5,960 bases of DNA from positions 1 to 5,960 of the forward strand of contig CAMDKT010000395.1 in NCBI GenBank assembly GCA_945900935.1, in the 5' to 3' direction. Position 1 is the first letter of the stretch; each line of letters begins with the position of its first letter. The notes beneath the pieces were generated by a model, which was given only the letters and a program-made list of their open reading frames with translations, had not been told where the DNA came from and ran no database searches. The position numbers were made by a program, and so were the translations under genes. The stretch is from Candidatus Sulfopaludibacter sp. SbA3. Its GTDB lineage: Bacteria > Acidobacteriota > Terriglobia > Bryobacterales > Bryobacteraceae. This document shows, piece by piece, positions 1 through 5,845 of the stretch.

Positions 1-416
1 CCCACTTCCCGCATCAGCGGCACCACCACTTGGTAGACCAGCTCCCGAGGCGCAAGCACCGCGGCCAGACGGCTGAGTTCGTCCCCGGCTCGCGTGGAAT
101 CAAAATCCTCGAGTGCGGAAAGCACCGGGGCGCAGATATCCGACTGCGCCGCCAGCGGAACTGTTTCCGCGGGCGTCTCCGAAAGCAGGTTCTTTAGCTG
201 CTGGTCAGTGAGCGGCGCGATGCCGCCGATGGCATGGCCCTTCTGCACCAGCTTGCTCAACAGCAGCAGCCGGTCGATTTGCGCCGGGCCATACTGGCGG
301 CCGCGGTCGGAGCGTTCGGGAACAACGGCTTGGTAACGCCGCTCCCAAGCTCGCAGGGTGTCCAGGCTAAGGCCGGTGATCTTAACCACGGCGCGAATCG
401 GGTAACGAGGCTGCAT
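1..416 (-). CDS. MerR-family regulator, CarH/LitR-like (partial, 3' end missing)
   Basis: Reading the minus strand from ATG at 416 gives 138 codons open to the left edge, so the C-terminal part is outside the window. Residues 5-60 form a MerR winged helix-turn-helix: PIRAVVKITGLSLDTLRAWERRY (residues 6-28) has the RAWERRY signature, followed by R-Q-Y at 40-42 and a helix rich in Leu at 47-58. Residues 60-80 are a linker. Residues 115-138 (LAPRELVYQV then VVPLMREVG) resemble the start of the helical module of methionine-synthase-type cobalamin-binding domains, which in CarH/LitR proteins senses light through adenosylcobalamin. The cobalamin-binding histidine and Rossmann half would lie off the window, so the B12 role is inferred. 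An in-frame ATG at 440 would add 8 residues, but it lies upstream of the -10 box and has no Shine-Dalgarno, so 416 is preferred. It is divergent from the lipid operon and probably represses it and itself. Alternative: a plain MerR regulator without B12. Confidence 0.85.
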   Translation of the reverse strand, partial: MQPRYPIRAVVKITGLSLDTLRAWERRYQAVVPERSDRGRQYGPAQIDRLLLLSKLVQKGHAIGGIAPLTDQQLKNLLSETPAETVPLAAQSDICAPVLSALEDFDSTRAGDELSRLAAVLAPRELVYQVVVPLMREV

Positions 417-424
417 CCGAATCC

Positions 425-454
425 AGTATATAGGGTACATGGAATCAATGTCAA
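425..454 (-). promoter_or_regulatory. Sigma70-type promoter of the MerR-family regulator gene
   Basis: On the minus strand a perfect TTGACA (454-449) is followed, after 18 bp, by TATACT (430-425), which matches 5 of 6 consensus -10 bases. An overlapping TATATA (432-427) gives a 16-bp spacer. Either -10 places the transcription start within a few bases of the ATG at 416, and no Shine-Dalgarno is present, so the transcript is probably leaderless or nearly so. The -35 box is one outer arm of the shared operator. Confidence 0.7.
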
Positions 455-481
455 TCAGTTGTCATGGACAAAGGCTTGACA
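449..481. promoter_or_regulatory. Nested palindromic operator shared by the two divergent promoters
   Basis: The sequence reads TGTCAA (449-454), 4 bp, TTGTC (459-463), 3 bp, GACAA (467-471), 4 bp, TTGACA (476-481). Both arm pairs are exact inverted repeats about the same centre, base 465. The half-site TGTCA recurs at 449 and 460, an 11-bp step, and the mirrored GGACA/TGACA at 466 and 477 do the same. The outer arms are identical to the -35 hexamers of the two divergent promoters, so a bound repressor would block both. The 11-bp step resembles the spacing known for CarH-type operators, although the half-site is not the TGTACA-like core I recall for Thermus CarH. The natural candidate ligand is the adjacent MerR-family protein. 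Confidence 0.65.
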
Positions 482-504
482 AACGAGACGATGTTGGCTA
501 AGAA
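476..504 (+). promoter_or_regulatory. Promoter of the desaturase-led operon
   Basis: A perfect TTGACA (476-481) is followed by a 17-bp spacer and TAAGAA (499-504), which matches only 3 of 6 consensus -10 bases. The predicted transcription start falls at about 510-512, that is, on the GTG start codon at 511. A perfect -35 with a poor -10 fits a promoter of low basal activity under regulation. The -35 overlaps the palindromic operator. Confidence 0.55.
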
Positions 505-510
505 TGGGGT

Positions 511-1341
511 GTGGACGTTTCCGCGACAAAAGCTGGCTATCAGTTCGGGGCGGTGTTTTTCTTCGTACTCCTCCATGCCGGATTGGTGGGGATCTGGTGG
601 ACGGCGCCGGCCATTCCCCTGCTAATGTGGTTCACCGCAACGTACGCCATCCGCATGTTCGGAGTCACAGCAGGCTACCACCGCTATTTCGGGCACAGGA
701 GCTACAAGCTTGGCCGCGTGGCGCAGTTCGCCATGGCGTTTCTCGCCCAGAGTTCCGCGCAAAAGGGAGTCCTATGGTGGGCGGCGCATCATCGGCTGCA
801 TCACCGCGAGTCGGACCGGGAGCGGGATGTTCACTCCCCCGCCCGCCGGGGGTTCTGGTGGGCGCATGTGGGCTGGGTGTTGTCGAATGACTTCGACGAA
901 TACGATTCCCGCGCGGTGGCTGAGTTTCTGAAGTTCCCGGAGATTCGTTGGCTGGACCGGAATCACTGGGTTCCGACGGTGATCTTTGGGGCCGTGTTGG
1001 CCTTGATCGGAGGGTGGCCGGCATTTCTGTGGGGTTACGTGGTTTCGACGGTGATGTTGTACCACTGCACGTTCGCGATCAACTCACTGGCGCATCTGTG
1101 GGGCACGCGCCGTTTCGATACTCCCGATGAGAGCCGAAATAACTGGTGGTTGGCGTTGATCACGCTGGGAGAAGGCTGGCACAACAATCATCACCACTCG
1201 CCTGGGAGTTGCCGCCAGGGAGAACGCTGGTGGGAACTCGACATCACCTATCTGGTGCTCCGCTGCCTGAGCTGGATCGGCATTGCGCGAGACCTGCGGC
1301 CCTTCCGTAAAGCGCAACCGATAGAGATGAAGCCGTCATGA
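511..1341 (+). CDS. Membrane acyl-CoA-type (delta-9-like) fatty acid desaturase
   Basis: The 276-residue protein belongs to the membrane di-iron desaturases, which insert a cis double bond into acyl chains using O2 and an electron donor. The histidine boxes are all visible: HRYFGH at 57-62, HRLHH at 94-98 and HNNHH at 224-228, plus the NSLAHLWG segment with H195, which in stearoyl-CoA desaturases supplies a further metal ligand. Hydrophobic spans lie at about 12-30, 33-50, 153-172 and 172-190, consistent with four membrane helices and cytosolic His boxes. Length is normal for short bacterial members, with no fused cytochrome b5. The start is GTG at 511: an in-frame TAA sits at 499-501 and no other start codon lies between. 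There is no Shine-Dalgarno, and the promoter suggests a leaderless mRNA. It overlaps the next gene by ATGA. It probably supplies the unsaturated substrate for the downstream methyltransferase. Regiospecificity and acyl carrier (CoA or phospholipid) cannot be read from sequence. Confidence 0.9.
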   Translation: MDVSATKAGYQFGAVFFFVLLHAGLVGIWWTAPAIPLLMWFTATYAIRMFGVTAGYHRYFGHRSYKLGRVAQFAMAFLAQSSAQKGVLWWAAHHRLHHRESDRERDVHSPARRGFWWAHVGWVLSNDFDEYDSRAVAEFLKFPEIRWLDRNHWVPTVIFGAVLALIGGWPAFLWGYVVSTVMLYHCTFAINSLAHLWGTRRFDTPDESRNNWWLALITLGEGWHNNHHHSPGSCRQGERWWELDITYLVLRCLSWIGIARDLRPFRKAQPIEMKPS

Positions 1342-2585
1342 AGCGGATCGCGATCATTGGTTCGGGCATCTCCGGGTTGTCAGCCGCGTACTACCTAAAC
1401 CGCAAGCACGAGGTTCACGTGTTTGAAAGCGACGCGCGGATTGGAGGGCACACGCACACGGTGATGGTGGACACGGAAAATGGGCCGGTGGCGGTGGATA
1501 CGGGCTTCATCGTGCACAACGCCCGCACGTATCCAAACTTCTGCCGGTTGATGGACGAGTTGGGGGTCGAGACGCAGCCCAGCGACATGTCCTTCGCTGT
1601 GACTGAGGCGGGTGGGGGATTCGAGTATGCCAGTCATGGTCTGGCGGGATTCTTCGCGCAGAAGAGCAACCTGCTTTCGCCTCGCCACTATAAGCTGCTG
1701 CGGGAAATCCTGCGCTTCAATCGCGAGGCTCCCAAGGTATTGCTCGATCCTGAGGCGGAAGGGCGGACGCTGGGGGAGTTTTTGAATGCGGGCGGGTATG
1801 CGCAGGTCTTTGTGGATCGCTATCTGATTCCGATGGCCGGCGCCGTATGGTCCATGGCGCCTGAGGTGATGCCGCAGTTTCCAGTGGCGACGCTGATTCG
1901 CTTCATGCAGAACCACGGGATGCTCGGCATCAACACACATCCGAAGTGGAGAGTGATTCGCGGCGGCAGCCATTCTTACTTTGGTCCGCTGATCGCGTCG
2001 TTTCGAGATCGCATCACGAAGAACAGTTCGATCCTATCCGTGGAGCGGTCGGATTCGGGCGTGACGCTACAGTTCCGGGATCGGCCGGCCCAACAGTTTG
2101 ACGAAGTGGTGTTTGCCTGTCATGGGGATCAGGTGTTGCCGTTGCTTGCGCTCCCAACGGAGACGGAACGCAATGTCCTAGCTTCCTTTACAACAACCCG
2201 GAATGAAACCTGTCTGCACACGGATACGGCACTGCTGCCGAAGCGCGCGGCGGCGAGGGCCTCGTGGAATTACCTGCTGGGCGATGCCGGCAAAGTGACG
2301 GTGACGTATCACATGAACCGCCTTCAATCGCTCAAGACGAGCACGGACCACTGCGTGACGTTGAACTCAGATGGCGCCATCGACGGGGGGAGGGTGTTGC
2401 GCCGCATGGTCTATGAGCATCCCCTATACACGCATGCGGCGATTCGTGCCCAAGACCGATGGCGCGAGATTAGCGGCAGGAACCGGACACACTTCTGCGG
2501 CGCGTACTGGTTCAACGGGTTTCACGAGGACGGGGTGAGAAGCGGGATGCGCGTAGCCGAGACGCTGGGGGTTAGGTGCTCATGA
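1338..2585 (+). CDS. FAD-dependent oxidoreductase, flavin amine oxidase-like (COG2907 type)
   Basis: The 415-residue protein opens with an FAD-binding Rossmann fold: GSGISG at 8-13, the acidic residue E30 ending the second strand, and RIGGH at 35-39, the usual second motif of NAD(P)/FAD amine-oxidase-like proteins. DTGFIVHNARTYPNF (54-68) and the C-terminal GFHEDG (394-399), which should close the flavin site, are typical of the COG2907 group. No signal peptide or membrane helix is seen, so it is probably cytosolic or peripheral. Members recurrently sit beside DUF1365 and Cfa-like genes. A Rhodobacter sphaeroides homologue has, as I recall, been assigned as the UfaD desaturation step in furan fatty acid synthesis, acting on a methylated acyl chain. 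That role is transferred here by family and context only. ATG at 1338 overlaps the desaturase stop by 4 bp (ATGA), indicating coupling. Alternative: an oxidoreductase of other lipid or isoprenoid substrates. Confidence 0.88.
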   Translation: MKRIAIIGSGISGLSAAYYLNRKHEVHVFESDARIGGHTHTVMVDTENGPVAVDTGFIVHNARTYPNFCRLMDELGVETQPSDMSFAVTEAGGGFEYASHGLAGFFAQKSNLLSPRHYKLLREILRFNREAPKVLLDPEAEGRTLGEFLNAGGYAQVFVDRYLIPMAGAVWSMAPEVMPQFPVATLIRFMQNHGMLGINTHPKWRVIRGGSHSYFGPLIASFRDRITKNSSILSVERSDSGVTLQFRDRPAQQFDEVVFACHGDQVLPLLALPTETERNVLASFTTTRNETCLHTDTALLPKRAAARASWNYLLGDAGKVTVTYHMNRLQSLKTSTDHCVTLNSDGAIDGGRVLRRMVYEHPLYTHAAIRAQDRWREISGRNRTHFCGAYWFNGFHEDGVRSGMRVAETLGVRCS

Positions 2586-3352
2586 TTCCGTCGCCAGGAC
2601 TCTATACAGGCACTCTGCGCCACCGCCGATTCCAACCGCGCAAGCACGAGTTCCAGTACGGACTCTTCATGGCGTGGCTCGATATCGACCGGATTCCGGA
2701 ACTGATGGCGCAGTCGCCATGGACCAGCTACAACCGCTTCAATTGGGCGAGCTTCGAGCAGCGGGACCATTTTGGCGATCCGAACCTGACGCTGCGGCAT
2801 CGAGTCGGCCAAGACGCCCTGGCACACGGAGTCACTCTGCCTGACGGGCCGATTTATCTGCTAACGCATCTGCGCTATCTGGGCTATTGCTTCAATCCTA
2901 TTTCGTTCTATTTCTGTTACGACGGCAGCGGACGCCTGGATACGGTGCTGGCCGAGGTCAACAGCACGTTTGGGGAGAGTCGCAATTACTGGCTGTCGCA
3001 ACAGAACTGGCAACCCTCGGCGAATGTGCTGCGCTACCGGTGTCCGAAGACGATGCATGTGTCTCCCTTCATGGGCATGGATCTGGACTATGAGTTCGTA
3101 TTGACGGAACCGGGCCAGAAGCTGGTGGCGCACATGAATACCATGGAGCGCGATTCCCGACCATTCTTCGATGCGACTTTGACGCTGGAACACAAGCCGT
3201 GGACGTCGCGAAATCTCGGTCGCGTGTTGCTTCGCCATCCGTGGATGACAGTCAAGGTGATCGGCGCGATTCACTGGCAGGCACTGCTGCTTTTCTTGAA
3301 ACGAGTTCCGGTGTTCCGTCAACCGGAACAGGAGGCGACGAAACGAACATGA
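2582..3352 (+). CDS. DUF1365 family protein
   Basis: From ATG 2582 the protein is 256 residues, a normal length for DUF1365 (COG3496). Hallmarks are the N-terminal GLYTGTLRHRRFQPRKHEF (6-24), the central LRYLGYCFNPISFYFCYD (97-114), AEVNSTFGE (124-132) and HVSPFM (159-164). The biochemical function of the family is not established. It recurs next to COG2907 flavoproteins and Cfa-like methyltransferases, which implies a role in acyl-chain modification. The C-terminal stretch near 231-248 is moderately hydrophobic and might touch the membrane. ATG 2582 overlaps the upstream stop by ATGA. An in-frame GTG at 2576 would add two residues, but the ATG gives the same overlap geometry as the other junctions and begins closer to the family N-terminus. 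Confidence 0.9.
   Translation: MIPSPGLYTGTLRHRRFQPRKHEFQYGLFMAWLDIDRIPELMAQSPWTSYNRFNWASFEQRDHFGDPNLTLRHRVGQDALAHGVTLPDGPIYLLTHLRYLGYCFNPISFYFCYDGSGRLDTVLAEVNSTFGESRNYWLSQQNWQPSANVLRYRCPKTMHVSPFMGMDLDYEFVLTEPGQKLVAHMNTMERDSRPFFDATLTLEHKPWTSRNLGRVLLRHPWMTVKVIGAIHWQALLLFLKRVPVFRQPEQEATKRT
3330..3335 (+). promoter_or_regulatory. Ribosome binding site for the Cfa-like methyltransferase
   Basis: AGGAGG is a perfect Shine-Dalgarno core, 13 nt before ATG 3349. The spacing is long but usable, and it supports 3349 over the far-upstream in-frame ATG at 3199 and over ATG 3355. Confidence 0.6.
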
Positions 3353-4644
3353 GTATGAGTTTTGCGAAGAAAGCTGTTTTCCGGATGCTGGAAAATCTGC
3401 GGCATGGGTCGCTGGAGGTAATTTGCTTGAAACAGACCTATTTCTTTGGCGAAGCCGGCGCCAGTCTTGCCGCTTCCATTGCGGTCCACGACGAGCGGTT
3501 CTTTTCGCGAGTGTTGTGGGGCGGCGACGATGCCGCGGGTGACTCGTACGCTGACGGAGACTGGTCTTCGCCCGACCCGGTGGCGGTGGTGCGTATCGCC
3601 GCTCGCAACCTTTCCAGCCTGGAAGGCGGCAATCCCTTGCTCACGTTTGCGAACCGTGCATTCCATCGGATTGGTCATCTGGCGAAACGCAACACCGTAG
3701 CGGGTAGCCGGCGAAATATTCAGGCGCATTACGATCTGAGCAACGATTTCTTCCGGCTCTTTCTGGACAGGAACATGGTTTACTCCAGCGCGATCTACCA
3801 ACGAGAGAGCGATTCGCTGGAACAGGCTCAGGTGGAAAAGCTCGACCGGATCTGCCGCAAGCTGCGCCTGGGACCCGAGGATCATGTCCTTGAAATCGGT
3901 ACCGGCTGGGGCGCCTTCGCGCTGCACGCCTCGCGCAACTACGGATGCCGGGTGACCACCACAACAATCAGCCGCGAGCAGCACGAGCAGGCGGGGCAGG
4001 CTTTCGCGGATGCCGGGGAAGCCGGAGAACGAATCACTTTACTGCTGGAGGACTACCGTAATTTGAAAGGTTCTTTCAACAAGCTGGTGAGTATCGAAAT
4101 GTTCGAAGCCGTCGGCCTGGAACACTACGATGCCTTCTTCTCGGCCTGCGACCGTCTGCTGACGCCGGACGGTTCCATGGTGATGCAGACCATTACGATG
4201 AACGAACATCGCTTCGACGCCTACAAGAAGCAGAGCGACTGGATTCAACGGCGGATCTTCCCGGGCGCGCAGTTGGCGTCGGTTCGCGAAATCCTGAATT
4301 CGCTGGTACGCTCCACCCGGCTATCGTTATACAACGTCGAGGACATTGGCCTGCACTACGCGTATACCTTGGCCGAATGGCGGCGGCGGTTTCACGAGTC
4401 GATGGAGAGGGTGCGCGGGTTGGGGTTCGATAAACGATTTTGCCGGATGTGGGACTACTATTTGGCCTACTGCGAGAGCGCATTCCGCGAACGTCATATC
4501 GGCGATGTGCAGTTGATGCTGACCAAGAACGCAAACCTCGCGATGTTGCACGGAGAACCCTGGGATCGGGAGCAAACAAAATACGCCGTGGCTGATTTCC
4601 CGGGAATCGCTAGATATGTACAGACAGCGTCCGCGGGAAGGTGA
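3349..4644 (+). CDS. SAM-dependent methyltransferase, cyclopropane-fatty-acyl-phospholipid synthase family
   Basis: The 431-residue protein matches the Cfa family (COG2230), which transfers a SAM methyl to the double bond of acyl chains in membrane phospholipids. Landmarks: an N-terminal lipid-interacting domain (about 1-115), HYDLSNDFFRLFLD (127-140), SAM motif I VLEIGTGWG (180-188), TTISREQ (205-211), SIEMFEAVG (248-256), IFPGAQLAS (303-311) and a C-terminal WDYYLAYCESAFR (368-380). Against E. coli Cfa, aligned from memory, E239 and Y317 are kept (E253, Y337), while C139 becomes S147 and H266 becomes Q280. This fits the subgroup with SIEM-EAVG rather than the classical GMFEHVG, so the product may be a methyl-branched rather than cyclopropane chain (inference). 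ATG 3349 overlaps the DUF1365 stop by ATGA and follows a strong Shine-Dalgarno. The open frame extends upstream to 3199, but that part overlaps DUF1365 in another frame and has no family similarity. Confidence 0.9.
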   Translation: MSMSFAKKAVFRMLENLRHGSLEVICLKQTYFFGEAGASLAASIAVHDERFFSRVLWGGDDAAGDSYADGDWSSPDPVAVVRIAARNLSSLEGGNPLLTFANRAFHRIGHLAKRNTVAGSRRNIQAHYDLSNDFFRLFLDRNMVYSSAIYQRESDSLEQAQVEKLDRICRKLRLGPEDHVLEIGTGWGAFALHASRNYGCRVTTTTISREQHEQAGQAFADAGEAGERITLLLEDYRNLKGSFNKLVSIEMFEAVGLEHYDAFFSACDRLLTPDGSMVMQTITMNEHRFDAYKKQSDWIQRRIFPGAQLASVREILNSLVRSTRLSLYNVEDIGLHYAYTLAEWRRRFHESMERVRGLGFDKRFCRMWDYYLAYCESAFRERHIGDVQLMLTKNANLAMLHGEPWDREQTKYAVADFPGIARYVQTASAGR

Positions 4645-4658
4645 GAACAGAACACAAC

Positions 4659-5243
4659 ATGGCTAGGCAAGCAACTACATCGGAGGATCCCTGCGTGCGC
4701 CCGGCGGTCCCCGATTTTGACCCTTACTCGGTTGCGGCGTTGCTGGAAAGCGTCACCACCGACACCGGACGCCGCTTCGTCGATCTTTCGCAGGAAACCC
4801 CTCTGCTGCTGGTGTTCCTCCGGCACGCGGGGTGCACTTTTTGCCGCGAAGCCCTTGCCGATATCTCGCTAGCCAGGGCCAGAATCGAAGCCAAGGGAGT
4901 CAAAATCGTTCTGGTTCACATGGCGGATCGTCAGGCCATGGGAGAGCTGGTCGCCGAGAACTCATTGCAAGATCTGGAAAGAATCTCCGACTCCAGTCAG
5001 CGCCTTTACCAAACGTTCGGTCTCGAGCGGGGCAGCTTTCGCCAACTCGCGGGGTTCAATGTCTGGTGGCGTGGAATTATGGCTGGCGTCGTTGCCGGAC
5101 ACGGCCGCGGTTCCGTATCCGCCGATTTCCGCCAAATGCCCGGCGTCTTCTATCTCGACAAGGGAGTGATCGCCGGCTACTTCCGCCACCACAGCGCCGC
5201 CGACCGTCCGCAGTACGAATCCCTGTTGGAGTCCGGCTCATGA
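4659..5243 (+). CDS. Peroxiredoxin-like protein (AhpC-TSA_2 / SelL-related redox family)
   Basis: The 194-residue protein has a thioredoxin-like fold core: a strand LLLVFLRHAGCTFC (49-62) ending in a CxxC active site (C59, C62), a helix with REAL-DI (63-69), then a strand VKIVLVHMA (81-89) and PGVFYLDKGVIAGYFRHHSAADRP (161-184). The last matches the conserved C-terminal signature of peroxiredoxin-like/SelL-related proteins. No signal peptide is visible, so it should be cytosolic and act as a thiol reductase or peroxidase; the true substrate is unknown for the family. ATG 4659 is preferred, with GGTGAG 13 nt upstream, mirroring the spacing of the previous gene. The alternative GTG at 4641 would give a GTGA overlap with the methyltransferase stop and add 6 residues (200 aa), but its purine-rich stretch abuts the codon. 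The position inside the lipid operon suggests protection against, or repair of, oxidised lipids. Confidence 0.85.
   Translation: MARQATTSEDPCVRPAVPDFDPYSVAALLESVTTDTGRRFVDLSQETPLLLVFLRHAGCTFCREALADISLARARIEAKGVKIVLVHMADRQAMGELVAENSLQDLERISDSSQRLYQTFGLERGSFRQLAGFNVWWRGIMAGVVAGHGRGSVSADFRQMPGVFYLDKGVIAGYFRHHSAADRPQYESLLESGS
5228..5231 (+). promoter_or_regulatory. Ribosome binding site for the ECF sigma factor
   Basis: GGAG lies 8 nt before ATG 5240 and 11 nt before the adjacent ATG 5243. It fixes the start of the sigma factor here, rather than in the frame that stays open back to 4832. Confidence 0.5.
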
Positions 5244-5845
5244 TGGAATTCCGTCCGCTCAAGGAAGCCACTGAAGCGGAGTTGGTTCGCCTCGCGCAGG
5301 AACGAAATCAAGATGCGTTCGCCGAGCTGATGCAGCGCAACGCATCGACTTCGTTTCGATTGGCGCTTTCCATCCTCAAGAATCGGCAAGAGGCGGAAGA
5401 CGAAGTCCAGACTTCGTTTCTGAAGGCATGGGTCAGCCTCCCGCTCTTCAAAGCCGAGTCCAAATTCTCGACGTGGTTTCGCACCATCGTCCACAACCAA
5501 AGCCTGATGAGTCTGCGGAAGTCCCGCCGCGCGACGCTCACTTCATTGGACGAACCGGATGAAGATGGCCGTACACGTGAGTTGGCCGGTCCCGAGCCAG
5601 GGCCCGAGGTGGAGTTTAGCCAGAACCAACTGAGAGGGCAGCTCAACACCGAAGTGCAGAGACTGCCGGCACTGTTGCGAGAGGTTCTGGTCCTCCGGGA
5701 TCTGCGGCAGATTCCCGCCGAAGAGGCGGCCGCACATCTGGGAATTTCCGAGCCCGCCCTTAAGAGCCGGCTGAACCGTGCCCGGAGCGCTTTGCGCGAC
5801 CGAATGGAACGGCACACCGGGCGTTCGCCGGGAGCATCAGCGTGA
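5240..5845 (+). CDS. RNA polymerase sigma factor, ECF (sigma-70 family)
   Basis: The 201-residue protein has the two-domain layout of ECF sigma factors. Region 2 spans about 24-95: DAFAELMQRN (25-34), AEDEVQTSFLKAW (52-64) and FSTWFRTIVHNQSLMSLRK (76-94), which would melt and recognise the -10. An acidic, Pro-rich linker (103-126) follows. Region 4 spans about 139-190, with LPALLREVLVLRDL (142-155) and the helix-turn-helix EEAAAHLGISEPALKSRLNRAR (161-182) for the -35. There is no extra C-terminal domain. The start is ATG 5240 (ATGA overlap with the redox gene) or the adjacent ATG 5243; the frame is open upstream to 4832, but that segment is Arg-rich shadow sequence with no sigma similarity. 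The gene that follows starts with a signal-peptide-like segment and is not obviously an anti-sigma factor, so the control of this sigma is unclear. It may transcribe this operon or a wider stress regulon. I saw no convincing matching promoter in the window. Confidence 0.93.
   Translation: MMEFRPLKEATEAELVRLAQERNQDAFAELMQRNASTSFRLALSILKNRQEAEDEVQTSFLKAWVSLPLFKAESKFSTWFRTIVHNQSLMSLRKSRRATLTSLDEPDEDGRTRELAGPEPGPEVEFSQNQLRGQLNTEVQRLPALLREVLVLRDLRQIPAEEAAAHLGISEPALKSRLNRARSALRDRMERHTGRSPGASA

Noticed and set aside
441..463. Possible ECF-type promoter (GGAAT then GTC) upstream of the operon
   Set aside because: The short matches have the wrong spacing for a confident ECF promoter and overlap the stronger palindromic operator; not supported.
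94..479. Two short plus-strand open frames at the left end
   Set aside because: They lie opposite the MerR-family coding region and its promoter, with low-complexity Ser or Gln runs and no family features.
504..890. Plus-strand frame starting ATG 504
   Set aside because: It overlaps the desaturase out of frame, begins inside the predicted -10 box, and its product lacks any domain, while the desaturase frame has all three His boxes.
1395..1973. Long minus-strand open frame (192 codons) opposite the flavoprotein
   Set aside because: His/Arg-rich composition with no domain, no promoter or ribosome binding site; it is the antisense shadow of a well-conserved gene.
3199..3348. In-frame extension of the methyltransferase to ATG 3199 (50 more residues)
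   Set aside because: It overlaps the conserved DUF1365 gene in another frame, its sequence has no Cfa similarity, and ATG 3349 has a strong Shine-Dalgarno and an ATGA overlap.
3319..3984. Minus-strand open frame (221 codons) opposite the methyltransferase
   Set aside because: No recognisable motifs; the plus strand carries clear Cfa motifs over the same bases.
4832..5239. In-frame extension of the sigma factor back to ATG 4832
   Set aside because: The added segment is Arg/Ser/Gly-rich shadow sequence over the peroxiredoxin-like gene; sigma region 2 starts just after 5240, where GGAG and an ATGA overlap mark the start.
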